Shown: positions 27,852-37,120, numbered from the stretch's first letter. The stretch is 55,327 nucleotides of DNA from an uncultured Clostridium sp. (GCA_948468045.1 CAOKGO010000010.1:1-55327), one strand, 5' to 3'. Made by a program: numbers and translations. Notes: a model not told the origin generated them from the sequence alone.

Positions 27852-28541
27852 ATGGATTTTGTTATAATAGTAGTTGTAATTTTAATTTCAATAATTGTAC
27901 TAAAATATATTTTGGGTTGTAAGCTAAAAGAATTAAAACATATTGGAGAAGATGAAGAATTAGATAACTTAGCAAAAGCATATCCAAGTAATATAGAAAT
28001 GTGCAAAGAGTATCTTAAAAAACTAAAAAATGAAAAAGTTAAAATAGAAGAAAGCCAAGGAGCAGAGGCAAGTTTGTATATAGCAATTAGTAATAAAATT
28101 TTAATTGCAAATATTCAAAAAAGTTATACTAGAATTCAAACAATCGCTCATGAATGCTTGCATTCTGTTCAAAATAAGAGAATTTTATTATTTAATTTTA
28201 TTTTTTCAAACATATATATTTTATATTTTCTAATAATTGCAGTTTTATTAGTTTTTAAAATGTTGCCATATAAAATGCTATTTATAAGTATTTTCTTGAT
28301 TTTAAGTTTAGTTTATTATATGGTTAGAATTTTCTTGGAAAATGATGCTATGATAAAAGCGAGGTATTTAGCAAAAGAGTATATGGAAGAAAAAAAAATA
28401 TCTTCACCAAATGAAATTGAAAAGCTAGTTGCAGGTTTTGACAAAATTAATAAAGTGGGTATGCCATTTATACATTATCATTTTTTTGTAGGTATAATGG
28501 TCAAATTATTAATTTTAACAGTTTTGTGTTGGATATTATAA
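27852..28541 (+). CDS. YugP-like membrane zinc metallopeptidase
   Basis: 229 residues. It has an N-terminal membrane anchor (FVIIVVVILISIIVLKYIL), a zinc-type HExxH motif in TIAHECLHSVQNKR, two central membrane segments and a C-terminal one. This matches the small YugP-type neutral metallopeptidases, whose motif sits in AHE.GHA.Q. GGAG precedes the ATG at 27852. A strong terminator follows at once. Substrate unknown. Confidence 0.75.
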   Translation: MDFVIIVVVILISIIVLKYILGCKLKELKHIGEDEELDNLAKAYPSNIEMCKEYLKKLKNEKVKIEESQGAEASLYIAISNKILIANIQKSYTRIQTIAHECLHSVQNKRILLFNFIFSNIYILYFLIIAVLLVFKMLPYKMLFISIFLILSLVYYMVRIFLENDAMIKARYLAKEYMEEKKISSPNEIEKLVAGFDKINKVGMPFIHYHFFVGIMVKLLILTVLCWIL

Positions 28542-28573
28542 AAGCGAAAATTATAATAATTTTCGCTTTTTTT
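28541..28573 (+). terminator. Intrinsic terminator after the YugP-like gene
   Basis: AAAGCGAAAATTAT pairs with ATAATTTTCGCTTT, followed by a T run. Confidence 0.88.
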
Positions 28574-28757
28574 GATGTTATAGGAAAAATCTCCGATTTT
28601 CCCATAACATCAACACATTCTATACAAATTTGCTAAAGTAAATTTGAAAGGTGACAAAAATGGAGTATGTAGAGTAATTTAAAAAGTCAAAAGATTTTAA
28701 ATTACCTTACATACTCCGTTTTTTGTGTTATAGGAAATCTCCAATTTTTCTATAACA
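28574..28757. repeat. Structured intergenic repeat, copy B
   Basis: It contains GGAGTATGTA..TACATACTCC as the outer stem around an AATTTAAAAAGTC core. On both sides are TTATAGGAAA..TTTCCTATAA-type hairpins with CATAACATCAACACA. It is a longer and more diverged member of the family at 21886, 37121 and 52449. Confidence 0.7.
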
Positions 28758-28762
28758 TATTA

Positions 28763-29308
28763 TTAATCTTTTTTGTTTTCTAACAACAAATTTAATACTT
28801 TGGGATAAATATTATTTGCATTTTGCTTCCAATTATCCACAATACGTTTAGCTCTATCTCTAGAACCCGCATAGGTTTTTACTTCAAATATTGTATCATT
28901 ATTTTCAACAATTTTACATTTTACAATATACTCGTTTTCGCTTTTAGGTGTGAATTCTGCAATAACAGAAGATTCTTCTTCTATACTTGAAAATACTTTC
29001 GCAAAAACGTTGTCAGCTTTTAATTTTGTAATACCAGGCAATACAGCTTTTGTAAGAATATATGCATTTTTCCCTTCAGAGGTGATTCTAATTAAAGGTT
29101 CTTCTTCTTTTGTATATGTACCTACTAAATTGGAATCTATTAAATCTGTTAATACTTGTTTAAAGTAAAAATAGTTAATATTATTAATAGAAGAAATGAT
29201 TTCAAACAGATTGTCTTGCCTAATTTCTCCATTTATAAGATTTAATATATATAAGATTAACACCTTATTTTCAGCCAAAGTAGTAGTATTATCTGAATTT
29301 GAACTCAT
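28763..29308 (-). CDS. DUF4364 family protein (winged-helix-like)
   Basis: 181 residues. The N-terminal half has the winged-helix-like layout of DUF4364 proteins (NKVLILYILNLINGEIRQDNLFE, then a YFYFKQVLTDLIDSNLV helix); the C-terminal half is beta-rich. AAGGAG lies 11 nt before ATG 29308; an earlier GTG overlaps that site. It could be a transcriptional regulator, but this is not shown. Confidence 0.75.
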   Translation of the reverse strand: MSSNSDNTTTLAENKVLILYILNLINGEIRQDNLFEIISSINNINYFYFKQVLTDLIDSNLVGTYTKEEEPLIRITSEGKNAYILTKAVLPGITKLKADNVFAKVFSSIEEESSVIAEFTPKSENEYIVKCKIVENNDTIFEVKTYAGSRDRAKRIVDNWKQNANNIYPKVLNLLLENKKD

Positions 29309-29380
29309 ATTCAATAGCACTCCTTACTTTGATAATTTGTTTTGATTATATCATATTTTATAGGAAAAGTAAAACAAAAT

Positions 29381-29413
29381 TAAAAAATACCATTCCTATT
29401 TGAAGAATGGTTA
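29381..29413 (-). terminator. Terminator of the minus-strand prepilin gene
   Basis: On the minus strand AACCATTC pairs with GAATGGT, followed by a T-rich tract, overlapping the end of the prepilin gene. Confidence 0.7.
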
Positions 29414-30067
29414 TTTTATTCCTTGGATGGATTGTATTGAAAAATGTGTTCTAGAATCATTTGCAGATCCTGAATTAACAATTCTTATTGTTTTATCATC
29501 TTTAAAGTTTATATTAACAGTGCTGAAAAATGGGCCACCAGCAGAATTTAATGTGAAATCAACTCGTTGAGGATTATTAGGATAATCAATTATATTAACG
29601 GGAATTAATAAAGTATTAATATATCCTGTTTTATTTTCATAATAGTTTCCAAATGTAAATAATAAAAATTCATAATCATTTACAGAGTTTTCTAATTGAA
29701 TTTCTTGATTTTTAAATTCAAATGTTGTTGATGTTTCTATTAGTACCATTTCTTTTAATAGTTCTGTTCCTGTAAATAAATGTTCTTGAATTTTCTTTTC
29801 TATATATTTATCTAATTCTTCCATTGTTAAAGTTACTTGTGAATCACTAGCAACTTTTATGGAACTATATAAATCATCTAAGTCTTTTTCTTCTTTTTCA
29901 GCACCTTTTTGATATTCTTCTTTTGCATGATAAGTTTTTTCTAAAAGTCCATTTTCTCCTACCAAAAGGCTAATACTAATGCCAGCAAGTATTAGTAAAA
30001 TAATAATTGTTATAATTAGAGCAATTAGTGTAATTCCTGTATTTTGTTTTCTTATATTTATTTTCAT
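29411..30067 (-). CDS. Type IV prepilin-like protein
   Basis: 218 residues. It has a short basic leader, then the class III signal N-T-G-ITLIALIITIIILLIL..ISLL with the prepilin peptidase site after the Gly, a charged helix and a beta-rich globular C-terminus. The same N-terminal module occurs at 31501, 33519 and 35213 with different downstream domains. No pilus assembly ATPase or peptidase is in the window. Probably a surface or pseudopilus subunit. Confidence 0.8.
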   Translation of the reverse strand: MKINIRKQNTGITLIALIITIIILLILAGISISLLVGENGLLEKTYHAKEEYQKGAEKEEKDLDDLYSSIKVASDSQVTLTMEELDKYIEKKIQEHLFTGTELLKEMVLIETSTTFEFKNQEIQLENSVNDYEFLLFTFGNYYENKTGYINTLLIPVNIIDYPNNPQRVDFTLNSAGGPFFSTVNINFKDDKTIRIVNSGSANDSRTHFSIQSIQGIK

Positions 30068-30255
30068 AAATTTTCCTTTCTTTTGTAAATCATTTAAATT
30101 ATATAATATTAATCTGAATATAGCAAGTATTATATGTTAATCTTTCTACACATTGAAAATACTCAATTCTTATTTTCTAAGAAAATTTCAAGACTTTGAT
30201 TTTTCTAAGATAAAAAATTTTTAGCAATAGACATACAAGTATTAAAAATAAATTA

Positions 30256-30283
30256 TTGAAAAAATTCAAATTAGTGATATAAT
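30256..30283 (+). promoter_or_regulatory. Promoter upstream of ldh
   Basis: TTGAAA (30256-30261), a 16-bp spacer and TATAAT (30278-30283) lie 79 bp before the ldh start. Confidence 0.6.
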
Positions 30284-30362
30284 AACAAAAAGAAGAATAA
30301 GATAAAAGTTGAAAATTTAAGTATATTCAACTAGATTTGTAAGAGGAAAGGAATGTTAAAAA

Positions 30363-31322
30363 ATGAAAAAGGGAAAAGTTATTTTAGTAGGAACTGGTTT
30401 TGTAGGTATGAGTATGGCATATTCTATGTTAAATCAAGGAGGTATTTCAGAGCTTGTTTTAATTGATATTAATAAAGAAAAGACAGTTGGAGAAGAAATG
30501 GATTTGTTACATGGTTTGCCATATGCTCCACAAAAGATGGTAATTAAAGCAGGAGATTATGCAGATTGCAAAGATGCAGAAGTAGTAGTAATTACAGCAG
30601 GAGTAGCACAAACTCCAGGCCAAACAAGATTAGAATTAGCAGAAGTAAATACTAAAATTATGAAACAAATAACAAGTTCCATCATGGAAAGTGGTTTTAA
30701 TGGAATTATAGTAGTAGCAAGTAATCCAGTAGATTTAATGGCATATGTAGTTTGGAAAGTTTCAGGTCTTCCAAAAAATCAAGTTATTGGATCAGGAACA
30801 GTGCTAGATACAGCAAGGCTTCGTTACTTAATGGCAGACTATTTAGAGATATCTAGCAAAAATGTTCATGCATATATTATGGGAGAACATGGGGATTCTT
30901 CCTTTGTACCATGGGATCATGCATATGTAGGATGTAAAAAAATAAAAGATATTATAAAAGATAATAATCATCCAATAGAAGATTTGAAAAAAATCCATGA
31001 AAATGTAGTGAATGCAGCTTATGAAATAATTGAAAAGAAAAAGGCTACTTACTATGGTATTGGTATGGCTTTAAATAGATTAGTAAAAGCAATTATTAAC
31101 AATGAAAACGCAATTTTAACAGTTTCTACTTACTTGGAAAATCAATACGGACAAAATGATATATACATAGGGGTACCAGCAATTATTAATAAAAATGGAG
31201 TAAGAGAATTAATAGAATTAAATTTAAATGAATATGAACAAGAAAAATTGGATAATAGTTGCAAAATAATAAAAGAAATGAGAGAACAAGGAATTGAAGA
31301 GATTATAAACAATTTACGTTAA
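30363..31322 (+). CDS. ldh: L-lactate dehydrogenase
   Basis: 319 residues. It has an NAD-binding GTGFVGMSMAYSML loop, the active-site loop TPGQTRLEL whose Gln marks lactate rather than malate specificity, catalytic Asp/Arg in the DTARLRYLM region, and proton-relay His in GEHGDSSFVPW. It reduces pyruvate to lactate and regenerates NAD. AGAGGAAAGGA precedes the ATG. It lies within the prepilin region without an evident functional link. Confidence 0.95.
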   Translation: MKKGKVILVGTGFVGMSMAYSMLNQGGISELVLIDINKEKTVGEEMDLLHGLPYAPQKMVIKAGDYADCKDAEVVVITAGVAQTPGQTRLELAEVNTKIMKQITSSIMESGFNGIIVVASNPVDLMAYVVWKVSGLPKNQVIGSGTVLDTARLRYLMADYLEISSKNVHAYIMGEHGDSSFVPWDHAYVGCKKIKDIIKDNNHPIEDLKKIHENVVNAAYEIIEKKKATYYGIGMALNRLVKAIINNENAILTVSTYLENQYGQNDIYIGVPAIINKNGVRELIELNLNEYEQEKLDNSCKIIKEMREQGIEEIINNLR

Positions 31323-31500
31323 GTAGATCATTAAACTTTTTCATCATATTCTCCGAAAATAATTATTTTCTTGATTTTATAATATGGTTTGTGATATAGT
31401 GAGCAAAAGAACACGTATAATAAAAATATTTTATTTTTAGAAATTATTGAAGAACTATTATGAGCAAATAATAAATAATTTAAGATGGAGGATTCAAAAG

Positions 31501-33225
31501 ATGAATAAGATTAAAAGTACAAAAGGTATAACGTTAATATCTCTTGTGGTAACAATTATAATTCTTTTAATACTATCAGGAGTAGCAATTGCAACCTTGA
31601 TGGGGAATAATAGTTTAATAAATAAAGCAAATAATGCAAAGATCGAAACAGAGATAACAAGTATAAAAGAAGAAATACAAACTGAAATATTAAGTGAACA
31701 AGCAGGGAATCAAGGAAGTATATCTGATAGTTCATTAAAAACAATATTAGAAAAGTATGGAACACTATCAGAAGAAGAAAAATTAATAGATAAAACATTA
31801 ACCACAACAAAAGGAAATCATGAAATAAAAGTAGCAGATATATTTAATGGAACAACAGTAAAAGATGCACCATTAAAACCATATGTTCTAGAAGAAACAA
31901 TGGGAGGAGCAAATTCACCAAATATCAGTGGGTTTAATGTAGAGAATACATATTACGTAACATGGAAAACAACAGCTCCATATCAGATAAATGAAACAAA
32001 TACAATAAATAATGCACCTCCAAGTGGTTGGTCTAATTATAATGGAAAAGAATGGGCAAATATAAAAACTACAGGTGGAGGAAATGACTGTTATTGGGTA
32101 TGGATACCAAGATATGCCTATAAAGTGCCAACAAGAGGTAACACAGCACAAACAATAGAAATAGCATTTTTAAGAGATACAGGAAGTACAATAGATGATG
32201 TAATAGATGAAACTAAAAAAACAGAAATAGAAACAGCAGGAGGATTTAAAACAACTGCAACACCAGGAAATTGGGTAATTCATCCAGCATTCACAAATGC
32301 AGGAAATGGAGAATTTGGAGAACTAACAGGAATATGGGTAGCAAAATACGAGGCAAGTAGTAGTAATGTAAGTACAATTAATTTAGAAAATGGAATATTA
32401 ACAGGAGATACTAGTTCATTAGTTGGAACAGGTGGAGGAATATATACTAGTTTACAGGTAAGAGTAAAACCAAATGTAACAAGTTGGAGAGGAATAAATG
32501 TAAATGGTATATTTGAAGTATGTCAAAATCTAACAAAAACGGTAACAATAAATGGAGTTCCAATAAAAAATTCACTAGCAGATACAACAAATTTAGATTC
32601 ACACTTGATGAAAAATACAGAATGGGGAGCAGTAGCATATTTAAGTATGAGTGTATATGGAAAGAATGGTAAAGTATGGAATAATCCATATTATAATGGT
32701 ACAATAAATTATTCACCAATAACAGGATTAGCAGGAAAAACAGAGACACAAACAAATAATGGTACTACAACAGATTTATATAAATACAATACAACAGAAG
32801 GAGTAAATGCAAGTACAACAGGAAATGTATATGGAATATATGATATGGCAGGAGGAGCATGGGAATATACAGCAGGATGTTTAAGTGAAATAACAGCAAA
32901 TACAAATTATACAACACTTGCAAGTGCAGATCCAAAATATAAAGATGTATATTTAGGAACTTCAGAGGATAGAAATACCAATTATGATGTAAATAGTAGG
33001 AAATATGGAGATGCAGTATATGAAACTTCTAATTTTGGCGATCACATTACTGGTAGTTGGAACGCTAGTTACTCTTACTTTCCTGTTTCTAGCTATCCAG
33101 TATTCGCACGTGGAGGTCGTGCTGTCGATGGCGAATATGCATGTGTGTTTGCATTTTCCAGTGACATAGGTCAACCTAACACTAGCAGTAGTTTTCGTCC
33201 AGTAGTACTTAGTTTTAAACCGTAA
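31501..33225 (+). CDS. Prepilin-like protein with FGE/C-type-lectin-like domain and variable C-terminus
   Basis: 574 residues. The N-terminus is a class III prepilin signal (TKGITLISLVVTIIILLIL). The C-terminal two thirds resemble the formylglycine-generating-enzyme (SUMF1) fold used as a C-type-lectin scaffold: CYWVWIPRYAYK, GIWVAKYEAS, HLMKNTEWGAVAYLS, GNVYGIYDMAGGAWEYTAG. The last 40 residues (RGGR...FRPVV) align without gaps to the end of the related gene at 35213-37105 yet differ at most positions. The DNA there is visibly poorer in A than the rest of the gene. This is how targets of diversity-generating retroelements look. GGAGG precedes ATG 31501. CGG at about 32541 reads ACG-GTA, out of frame. 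Confidence 0.8.
   Translation: MNKIKSTKGITLISLVVTIIILLILSGVAIATLMGNNSLINKANNAKIETEITSIKEEIQTEILSEQAGNQGSISDSSLKTILEKYGTLSEEEKLIDKTLTTTKGNHEIKVADIFNGTTVKDAPLKPYVLEETMGGANSPNISGFNVENTYYVTWKTTAPYQINETNTINNAPPSGWSNYNGKEWANIKTTGGGNDCYWVWIPRYAYKVPTRGNTAQTIEIAFLRDTGSTIDDVIDETKKTEIETAGGFKTTATPGNWVIHPAFTNAGNGEFGELTGIWVAKYEASSSNVSTINLENGILTGDTSSLVGTGGGIYTSLQVRVKPNVTSWRGINVNGIFEVCQNLTKTVTINGVPIKNSLADTTNLDSHLMKNTEWGAVAYLSMSVYGKNGKVWNNPYYNGTINYSPITGLAGKTETQTNNGTTTDLYKYNTTEGVNASTTGNVYGIYDMAGGAWEYTAGCLSEITANTNYTTLASADPKYKDVYLGTSEDRNTNYDVNSRKYGDAVYETSNFGDHITGSWNASYSYFPVSSYPVFARGGRAVDGEYACVFAFSSDIGQPNTSSSFRPVVLSFKP
33100..33215 (+). other. Candidate hypervariable region of the prepilin-FGE protein
   Basis: The segment from about ARGGR to SFRPVV keeps only framework residues (RG, A, F.FS, G, FR.V) relative to 36987-37095. 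Base composition shifts toward C, G and T here. No template repeat or reverse transcriptase is in the window. Confidence 0.45.
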
Positions 33226-33393
33226 CTTTGTTACTTGATACAAAGAATATGTAAATAAATATAATCTAAAATGGGGAATTGTTATAGATTATAATAAAAA
33301 TAATAGACATTTAATGGTATAAATAACAATTAATTTAGCCTTGCTATGTTATAGTATACATACAATTGGTAAATAGTCAGATAAAATAAAAAT

Positions 33394-33426
33394 ACTACAC
33401 ATTTGCTTAGCAGAGCGATGTGTAGT
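33394..33426 (+). terminator. Hairpin downstream of the prepilin-FGE gene
   Basis: ACTACACAT pairs with ATGTGTAGT around a 15-nt loop. The following run is only weakly T-rich. The AT-rich gap 33226-33518 otherwise shows no gene. Confidence 0.5.
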
Positions 33427-33518
33427 TTAACTATATTAGGTCACCACATAGTTTTTATAGGTTTTATGAAGAGAGAGTACAAATGAAGAAAAATAAAAAA
33501 CATAGGAGGAGAATAGAA

Positions 33519-33602
33519 ATGAGAGGTATTAGAGGAATTACATTAATTGCATTGGTCATTACAATAATAGTATTATTGATATTAGCAGGAGTAAACATTT
33601 AA
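33519..33602 (+). pseudogene. Truncated prepilin remnant (27 residues)
   Basis: It encodes only the prepilin signal helix (RGITLIALVITIIVLLILAG) and then stops. GGAGGAG precedes the ATG. Its upstream region (CACCACATAGTTTT onward) is a duplicate of that before the prepilin gene at 35213, so one ancestral gene was probably split or duplicated by the insertion that follows. Confidence 0.7.
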
Positions 33603-33605
33603 AAT

Positions 33606-33655
33606 AACAATGCAGTAATATCAATACTTTCAAAGATTGATACTACTGCATTGTT
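33606..33655. terminator. Long hairpin after the truncated prepilin
   Basis: AACAATGCAGTA and TATCAAT pair with ATTGATA and TACTGCATTGTT to form a stem of about 19 bp. It may end transcription or mark an insertion boundary; it overlaps the 22-bp direct repeat starting at 33651. Confidence 0.6.
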
Positions 33656-33672
33656 ACCCTTTTGTTACCCAC
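33651..33672 (+). repeat. 22-bp direct repeat, left copy
   Basis: The sequence TTGTTACCCTTTTGTTACCC plus AC recurs exactly at 35116-35137. The two copies bracket about 1.44 kb holding the DUF1016 remnant and a methyltransferase, which looks like an insertion or integration scar. Confidence 0.7.
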
Positions 33673-33856
33673 TGAATAAGTCGTAATAGGTTTTACTAAA
33701 AAATTTTTATATTTAACATAAATAAAATACAAGAATTTTTTAGATTATATAACAAATATCTTCAAAAATATAAGAAATTATAGAATTTTATGTTATAATG
33801 GAAATGCATCTAAATATTTGGCACATAATAAAGATAGAAAAAGGAGATTTTTAAAT

Positions 33857-34422
33857 ATGAATAATTTTCCAACCACTGGCTGGAAAATTGAGTTGGACTA
33901 ATTTATGCGAAATACTAACAATAAGTAATGAATTGGAAAGAGATTTTTATATAGCAGAAGCAAGCAAAGAAAAATGGAGTAAAAGAACTTTAAGACGCCA
34001 AATAGAAAGTGGACTTTTTCTAAAATTAGCAGACTTTTTACTTGAGTTAGGAAAAGGATTTACATTTGTAGGGCGTCAATATCCTATACATATAGGAAAT
34101 GATTTTTATCATGCTGATTTAGTATTTTACCATAGAATATTAAAATGTTTTGTTATTATTGATTTAAAGATTAACAAAGTAAAACATGAAGATATACGGA
34201 CAAATGAATATGTATATGGGATATTTTGCAACAGAAGAAAATGAAATAGATGATAATCCACCTATTGTTATAATTCTTACAAGAAATAATAATGAACTGG
34301 TTGTAGAATATGCAACCTATAATATGGATACAAATTTGTTCGTTTCAAAATATGAATTATACCTACCAAATAAAGAAGAACTAAAAAAATTAGTTGATAA
34401 GATAATAAATGAAGATAAATAA
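33857..34422 (+). pseudogene. Decayed DUF1016 (PDDEXK) nuclease, with a CGG shift site
   Basis: Recognisable DUF1016/YhcG pieces are LSWTNLCEIL, ELERDFYIAEASKEKWSKRTLRRQIES, FVGRQYPIHIGNDFYHADLVFYH and, after skipping C34197, GQMNMYMGYFATEENE. The protein is clearly damaged. The N-terminal domain is missing, the start region is frameshifted at an A run near 33889 (not CGG), and an internal stretch after GLFLK is deleted. The CGG site itself still restores the family sequence, so it probably predates the decay. It belongs to an insert flanked by 22-bp direct repeats. Confidence 0.75.
34194..34200 (+). other. +1 frameshift site ATA-CGG-A in the DUF1016 remnant
   Basis: ATA (34194-34196) precedes CGG. 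Skipping C34197 gives GGA and the family IGQMNMY join. This is the only site whose preceding codon does not end in T. Confidence 0.8.
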
Positions 34423-34452
34423 TTGAAATATAATTAATTATGGAGGTAAAGT

Positions 34453-35058
34453 ATGTCAGAAGAATATAATACTTTAGAATATTATAATAAAAATGCAAAA
34501 ATATATTGTGAACAAACATTAGTTGGTAATTTGAAAGAAAATTATGATAGATTTTTAAAACAATTGCAACCTAATTCATATATTTTGGATTTTGGATGTG
34601 GTTCAGGAAGAGATAGTAAATATTTTATAGATAATGGTTACAAAGTTAAAGCAATAGATGGCTCAGAAGAAATGTGCAAGTTTGCTAAACAATATATAAG
34701 TCAAGATGTAAATTGTATGAAATTTGAAGAACTAAATGATATAGAGGCTTATGAAGGTATATGGGCTTGCTCTTCAATACTTCATGTAGAAAAAAATAAT
34801 TTGTTGAATGTGCTTATTAAAATGATAAATGCTTTAAAAACGAATGGAATAATATATACTTCTTTCAAAATAGGAACAGGATATGAAATAAAGGAAAATA
34901 AGTATTACAATTACTTAACAAAAGATGAAATGATTCAAATATTAGATAAGACAAGGAAGAATGTTAAACTTATTGATTATTTTGAAACTATTCCAAGTAC
35001 GAAGAGAAAAGCTCAAAATACAATTTGGGGTAATTTTATTATAAAAAAATTTGAATAA
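34453..35058 (+). CDS. Class I SAM-dependent methyltransferase
   Basis: 201 residues. SAM motif I is LDFGCGSGRDSKYF, with the acidic residue after beta 2 in VKAIDGSEEMCKFA and a motif near GIWACSSILHV. It resembles small TehB/UbiE-type methyltransferases of unknown substrate. GGAGG precedes the ATG. It lies in the insert between the 22-bp direct repeats. Confidence 0.85.
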   Translation: MSEEYNTLEYYNKNAKIYCEQTLVGNLKENYDRFLKQLQPNSYILDFGCGSGRDSKYFIDNGYKVKAIDGSEEMCKFAKQYISQDVNCMKFEELNDIEAYEGIWACSSILHVEKNNLLNVLIKMINALKTNGIIYTSFKIGTGYEIKENKYYNYLTKDEMIQILDKTRKNVKLIDYFETIPSTKRKAQNTIWGNFIIKKFE

Positions 35059-35115
35059 CTATAAAATAATAAATAAAGTTATACAAAAAAAGTTACTTTT
35101 TTACATATTATAAAT

Positions 35116-35137
35116 TTGTTACCCTTTTGTTACCCAC
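35116..35137 (+). repeat. 22-bp direct repeat, right copy
   Basis: Exact copy of 33651-33672. The sequence directly after it (CACCACATAGTTTT) matches the region upstream of the truncated prepilin, marking the right junction of the insert. Confidence 0.7.
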
Positions 35138-36362
35138 CACATAGTTTTCATTAGGTCTTATTAAAGGGAAGAATAAATGTAAAAAATGATAAAACAAAGG
35201 AGGAGAGCTGGAATGATAGATACTAAAGGAATTACATTGATAGTATTAATTATTACAATCGTGGTATTATTGATACTAGCAGGAGTAACAATTGCAACCT
35301 TAAGAGGAAGAACAAATAAAAATTGCATATAGTGGTGTTATGGCTAAAAACTTAGCAACAGGCGAAGTTTTAACAGAAGATCTAAATGAAGAATTTAAAA
35401 GAAATAGTACAAATGCAAAAGCAGAGTTACAAGAAAATGGAGATATAAAAGTAACATTTAGTGAAACCTTAAATCAATATATAATAGATAAAAACGGAAA
35501 AATAACAAGATTAGATGAAAAAGAAGAAACAGAACCACCTGAAGATGGTTCATATGATATAAAAAAACATGTAAATTCTCCAAAGCTAGTTACAGGAATG
35601 ACAAAAATAATGTTTACAGAGCCAAGTAACACAGAAAAAGGTCAAACAATAAAAGATGGAGAAAGTGGATTTAATAATAAAAATTGGTATGACTATTATG
35701 ATAAAAAATGGGCAAATGTAGAAACAGAAGATGGGTCTATGTGGGTATGGATACCAAGGTTTGCATATAAAATAAAGTACAATGATAGCAATGATAAATC
35801 AAAAGGTGGAACATTTGATGTTAAATTTTTAATAGATACAACAGATGAATATTATGATGAAAGTGGAAATAAACAAACAGCTAAAAGAGTAAAGACAAGT
35901 ACGGAAGTAGCAGATACAGCAAATAATTACTATGTACATCCAGGATTTACAAATGAAACAAGTATCAACTTTAGAAATGGTGGTTGGGATAAAGAATTAG
36001 AAGGAATATGGGTAGCAAAATTTGAAGCAAGCTATGCTAGTTCAAATGGGAATAGAGCACCTGTAAAACCAAGTAGCCAAAATTATACACAAATAATAGG
36101 ATGGACAACGGCAGTAGAAAGAGGAAATACGAGTGATGGCAATGAACAATCAAGAAACTGGTTAGATGGAATATATGGAGAAAAAACAACATCAATAAAA
36201 TATCCAACATTTCAAGGGATAGGTTATGGAATGAATTATATAGATCACAATGATAGTTTTAATATAGCAAAAAGTCTTACAGAAAATGATAATATTTATG
36301 GTTTTACTATTGAGACAGATAGCCATTTAATGAAAGACAGCGAGTGGGGAGCAGTAGCATAT

Positions 36363-36369
36363 CTTCGGA
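36363..36369 (+). other. +1 frameshift site CTT-CGG-A (first in second FGE-like gene)
   Basis: CTT (36363-36365) precedes CGG. Skipping C36366 gives GGA and AVAYLGQSQYG, paralleling AVAYLSMSVYG in the intact paralogue. This paralogue comparison inside the window supports the C skip directly. Confidence 0.9.
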
Positions 36370-36966
36370 CAATCACAATATGGACTAAATGGAACAGAGA
36401 TAGCAACAAATAATATAAACTTAAATAGTGGAAATAGAAAAAGAACACAAACAGCAGGCAAAATTGGTGTAGATAGTGTTTATGCAGTAACAGGAGTGAC
36501 AGAGGGAATAGAAAAAGGAAACGAAAAAATAGTAACAGAAAATACAATAACAACTGTAAAAACAACAATTGGGAACACACCAATAGATGGTGTATATGCA
36601 TGGAATCAATTAACAGGACAAAAGGCAAGTTCAAGTGGAAATATTTATGGAATATATGATTTAAGCGGAGGCTGCTGGGAAAGAACAACAGGATATGTGG
36701 CAAATGGGCATTCTAGCTTAAAAACATATGGTGCAAGTTTGGCGTATAATGGAAATACATTAGAAACAGAAAGTACAAAATATACAACAGTTTATAGTCA
36801 TGATACAGATAAAGACAATAATAAAATAACTAATATAGACACTAATTTGAATATAGCAGGAACTGCAAATTACTTAAAGAATACAAAAATATATGGAAAT
36901 GCAATTTATGAAACTTCAACATATGGAAGTAATAATACATCATGGAATGGAGAATATTCTAATTTT

Positions 36967-36973
36967 TATCGGA
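36967..36973 (+). other. +1 frameshift site TAT-CGG-A (second in second FGE-like gene)
   Basis: TAT (36967-36969) precedes CGG. Skipping C36970 gives GGA and SNFYGLYYPFSVRGS, which aligns with the ASYSYFPVSSYPVFARGG end of the paralogue. In-frame reading stops at 37005. Confidence 0.88.
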
Positions 36974-36986
36974 TTATATTATCCAT

Positions 36987-37095
36987 TTTCAGTTCGTGGA
37001 AGTAAGTGGAATTATAATGATGGTGCAGGTTTATTCTGTTTTAGTCGTGCTAATGGGAACAACAATTTTGGATTTGGTTTTCGTGCAGTGTTAGT
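36987..37095 (+). other. Candidate hypervariable region of the second FGE-like gene
   Basis: RGSKWNYNDGAGLF to GFRAVL is rich in Asn and Gly codons (AAT, AAC, GGT). It has the appearance of a little-diversified diversity-generating retroelement target end and aligns gap-free with 33100-33215. Confidence 0.4.
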
Positions 37096-37120
37096 TGCAG
37101 AATAAAATAAAAAAAGCAAT

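Larger units (their letters stand above)
35213..37105 (+). pseudogene. Second prepilin-FGE-like gene: two CGG shift sites plus one non-CGG frameshift
   Basis: ATG 35213 (GGAGG upstream) begins a prepilin signal (TKGITLIVLIITIVVLLIL). The frame then breaks near 35325 in an A run; skipping one A joins it to IAYSGVMAKNLATGEVL. Two CGG sites (36366, 36970) then restore the FGE-like domain: WGAVAYLGQSQYGLNG, IYGIYDLSGGCWERTTGY, and a variable-looking end RGSKWNYNDGAGLFCF to FGFRAVL. Because the first break has no CGG, the N-terminal module may be truly inactivated while the CGG sites are decodable. Length about 620 residues if all joins are made. It is paralogous to 31501-33225. Confidence 0.65.
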
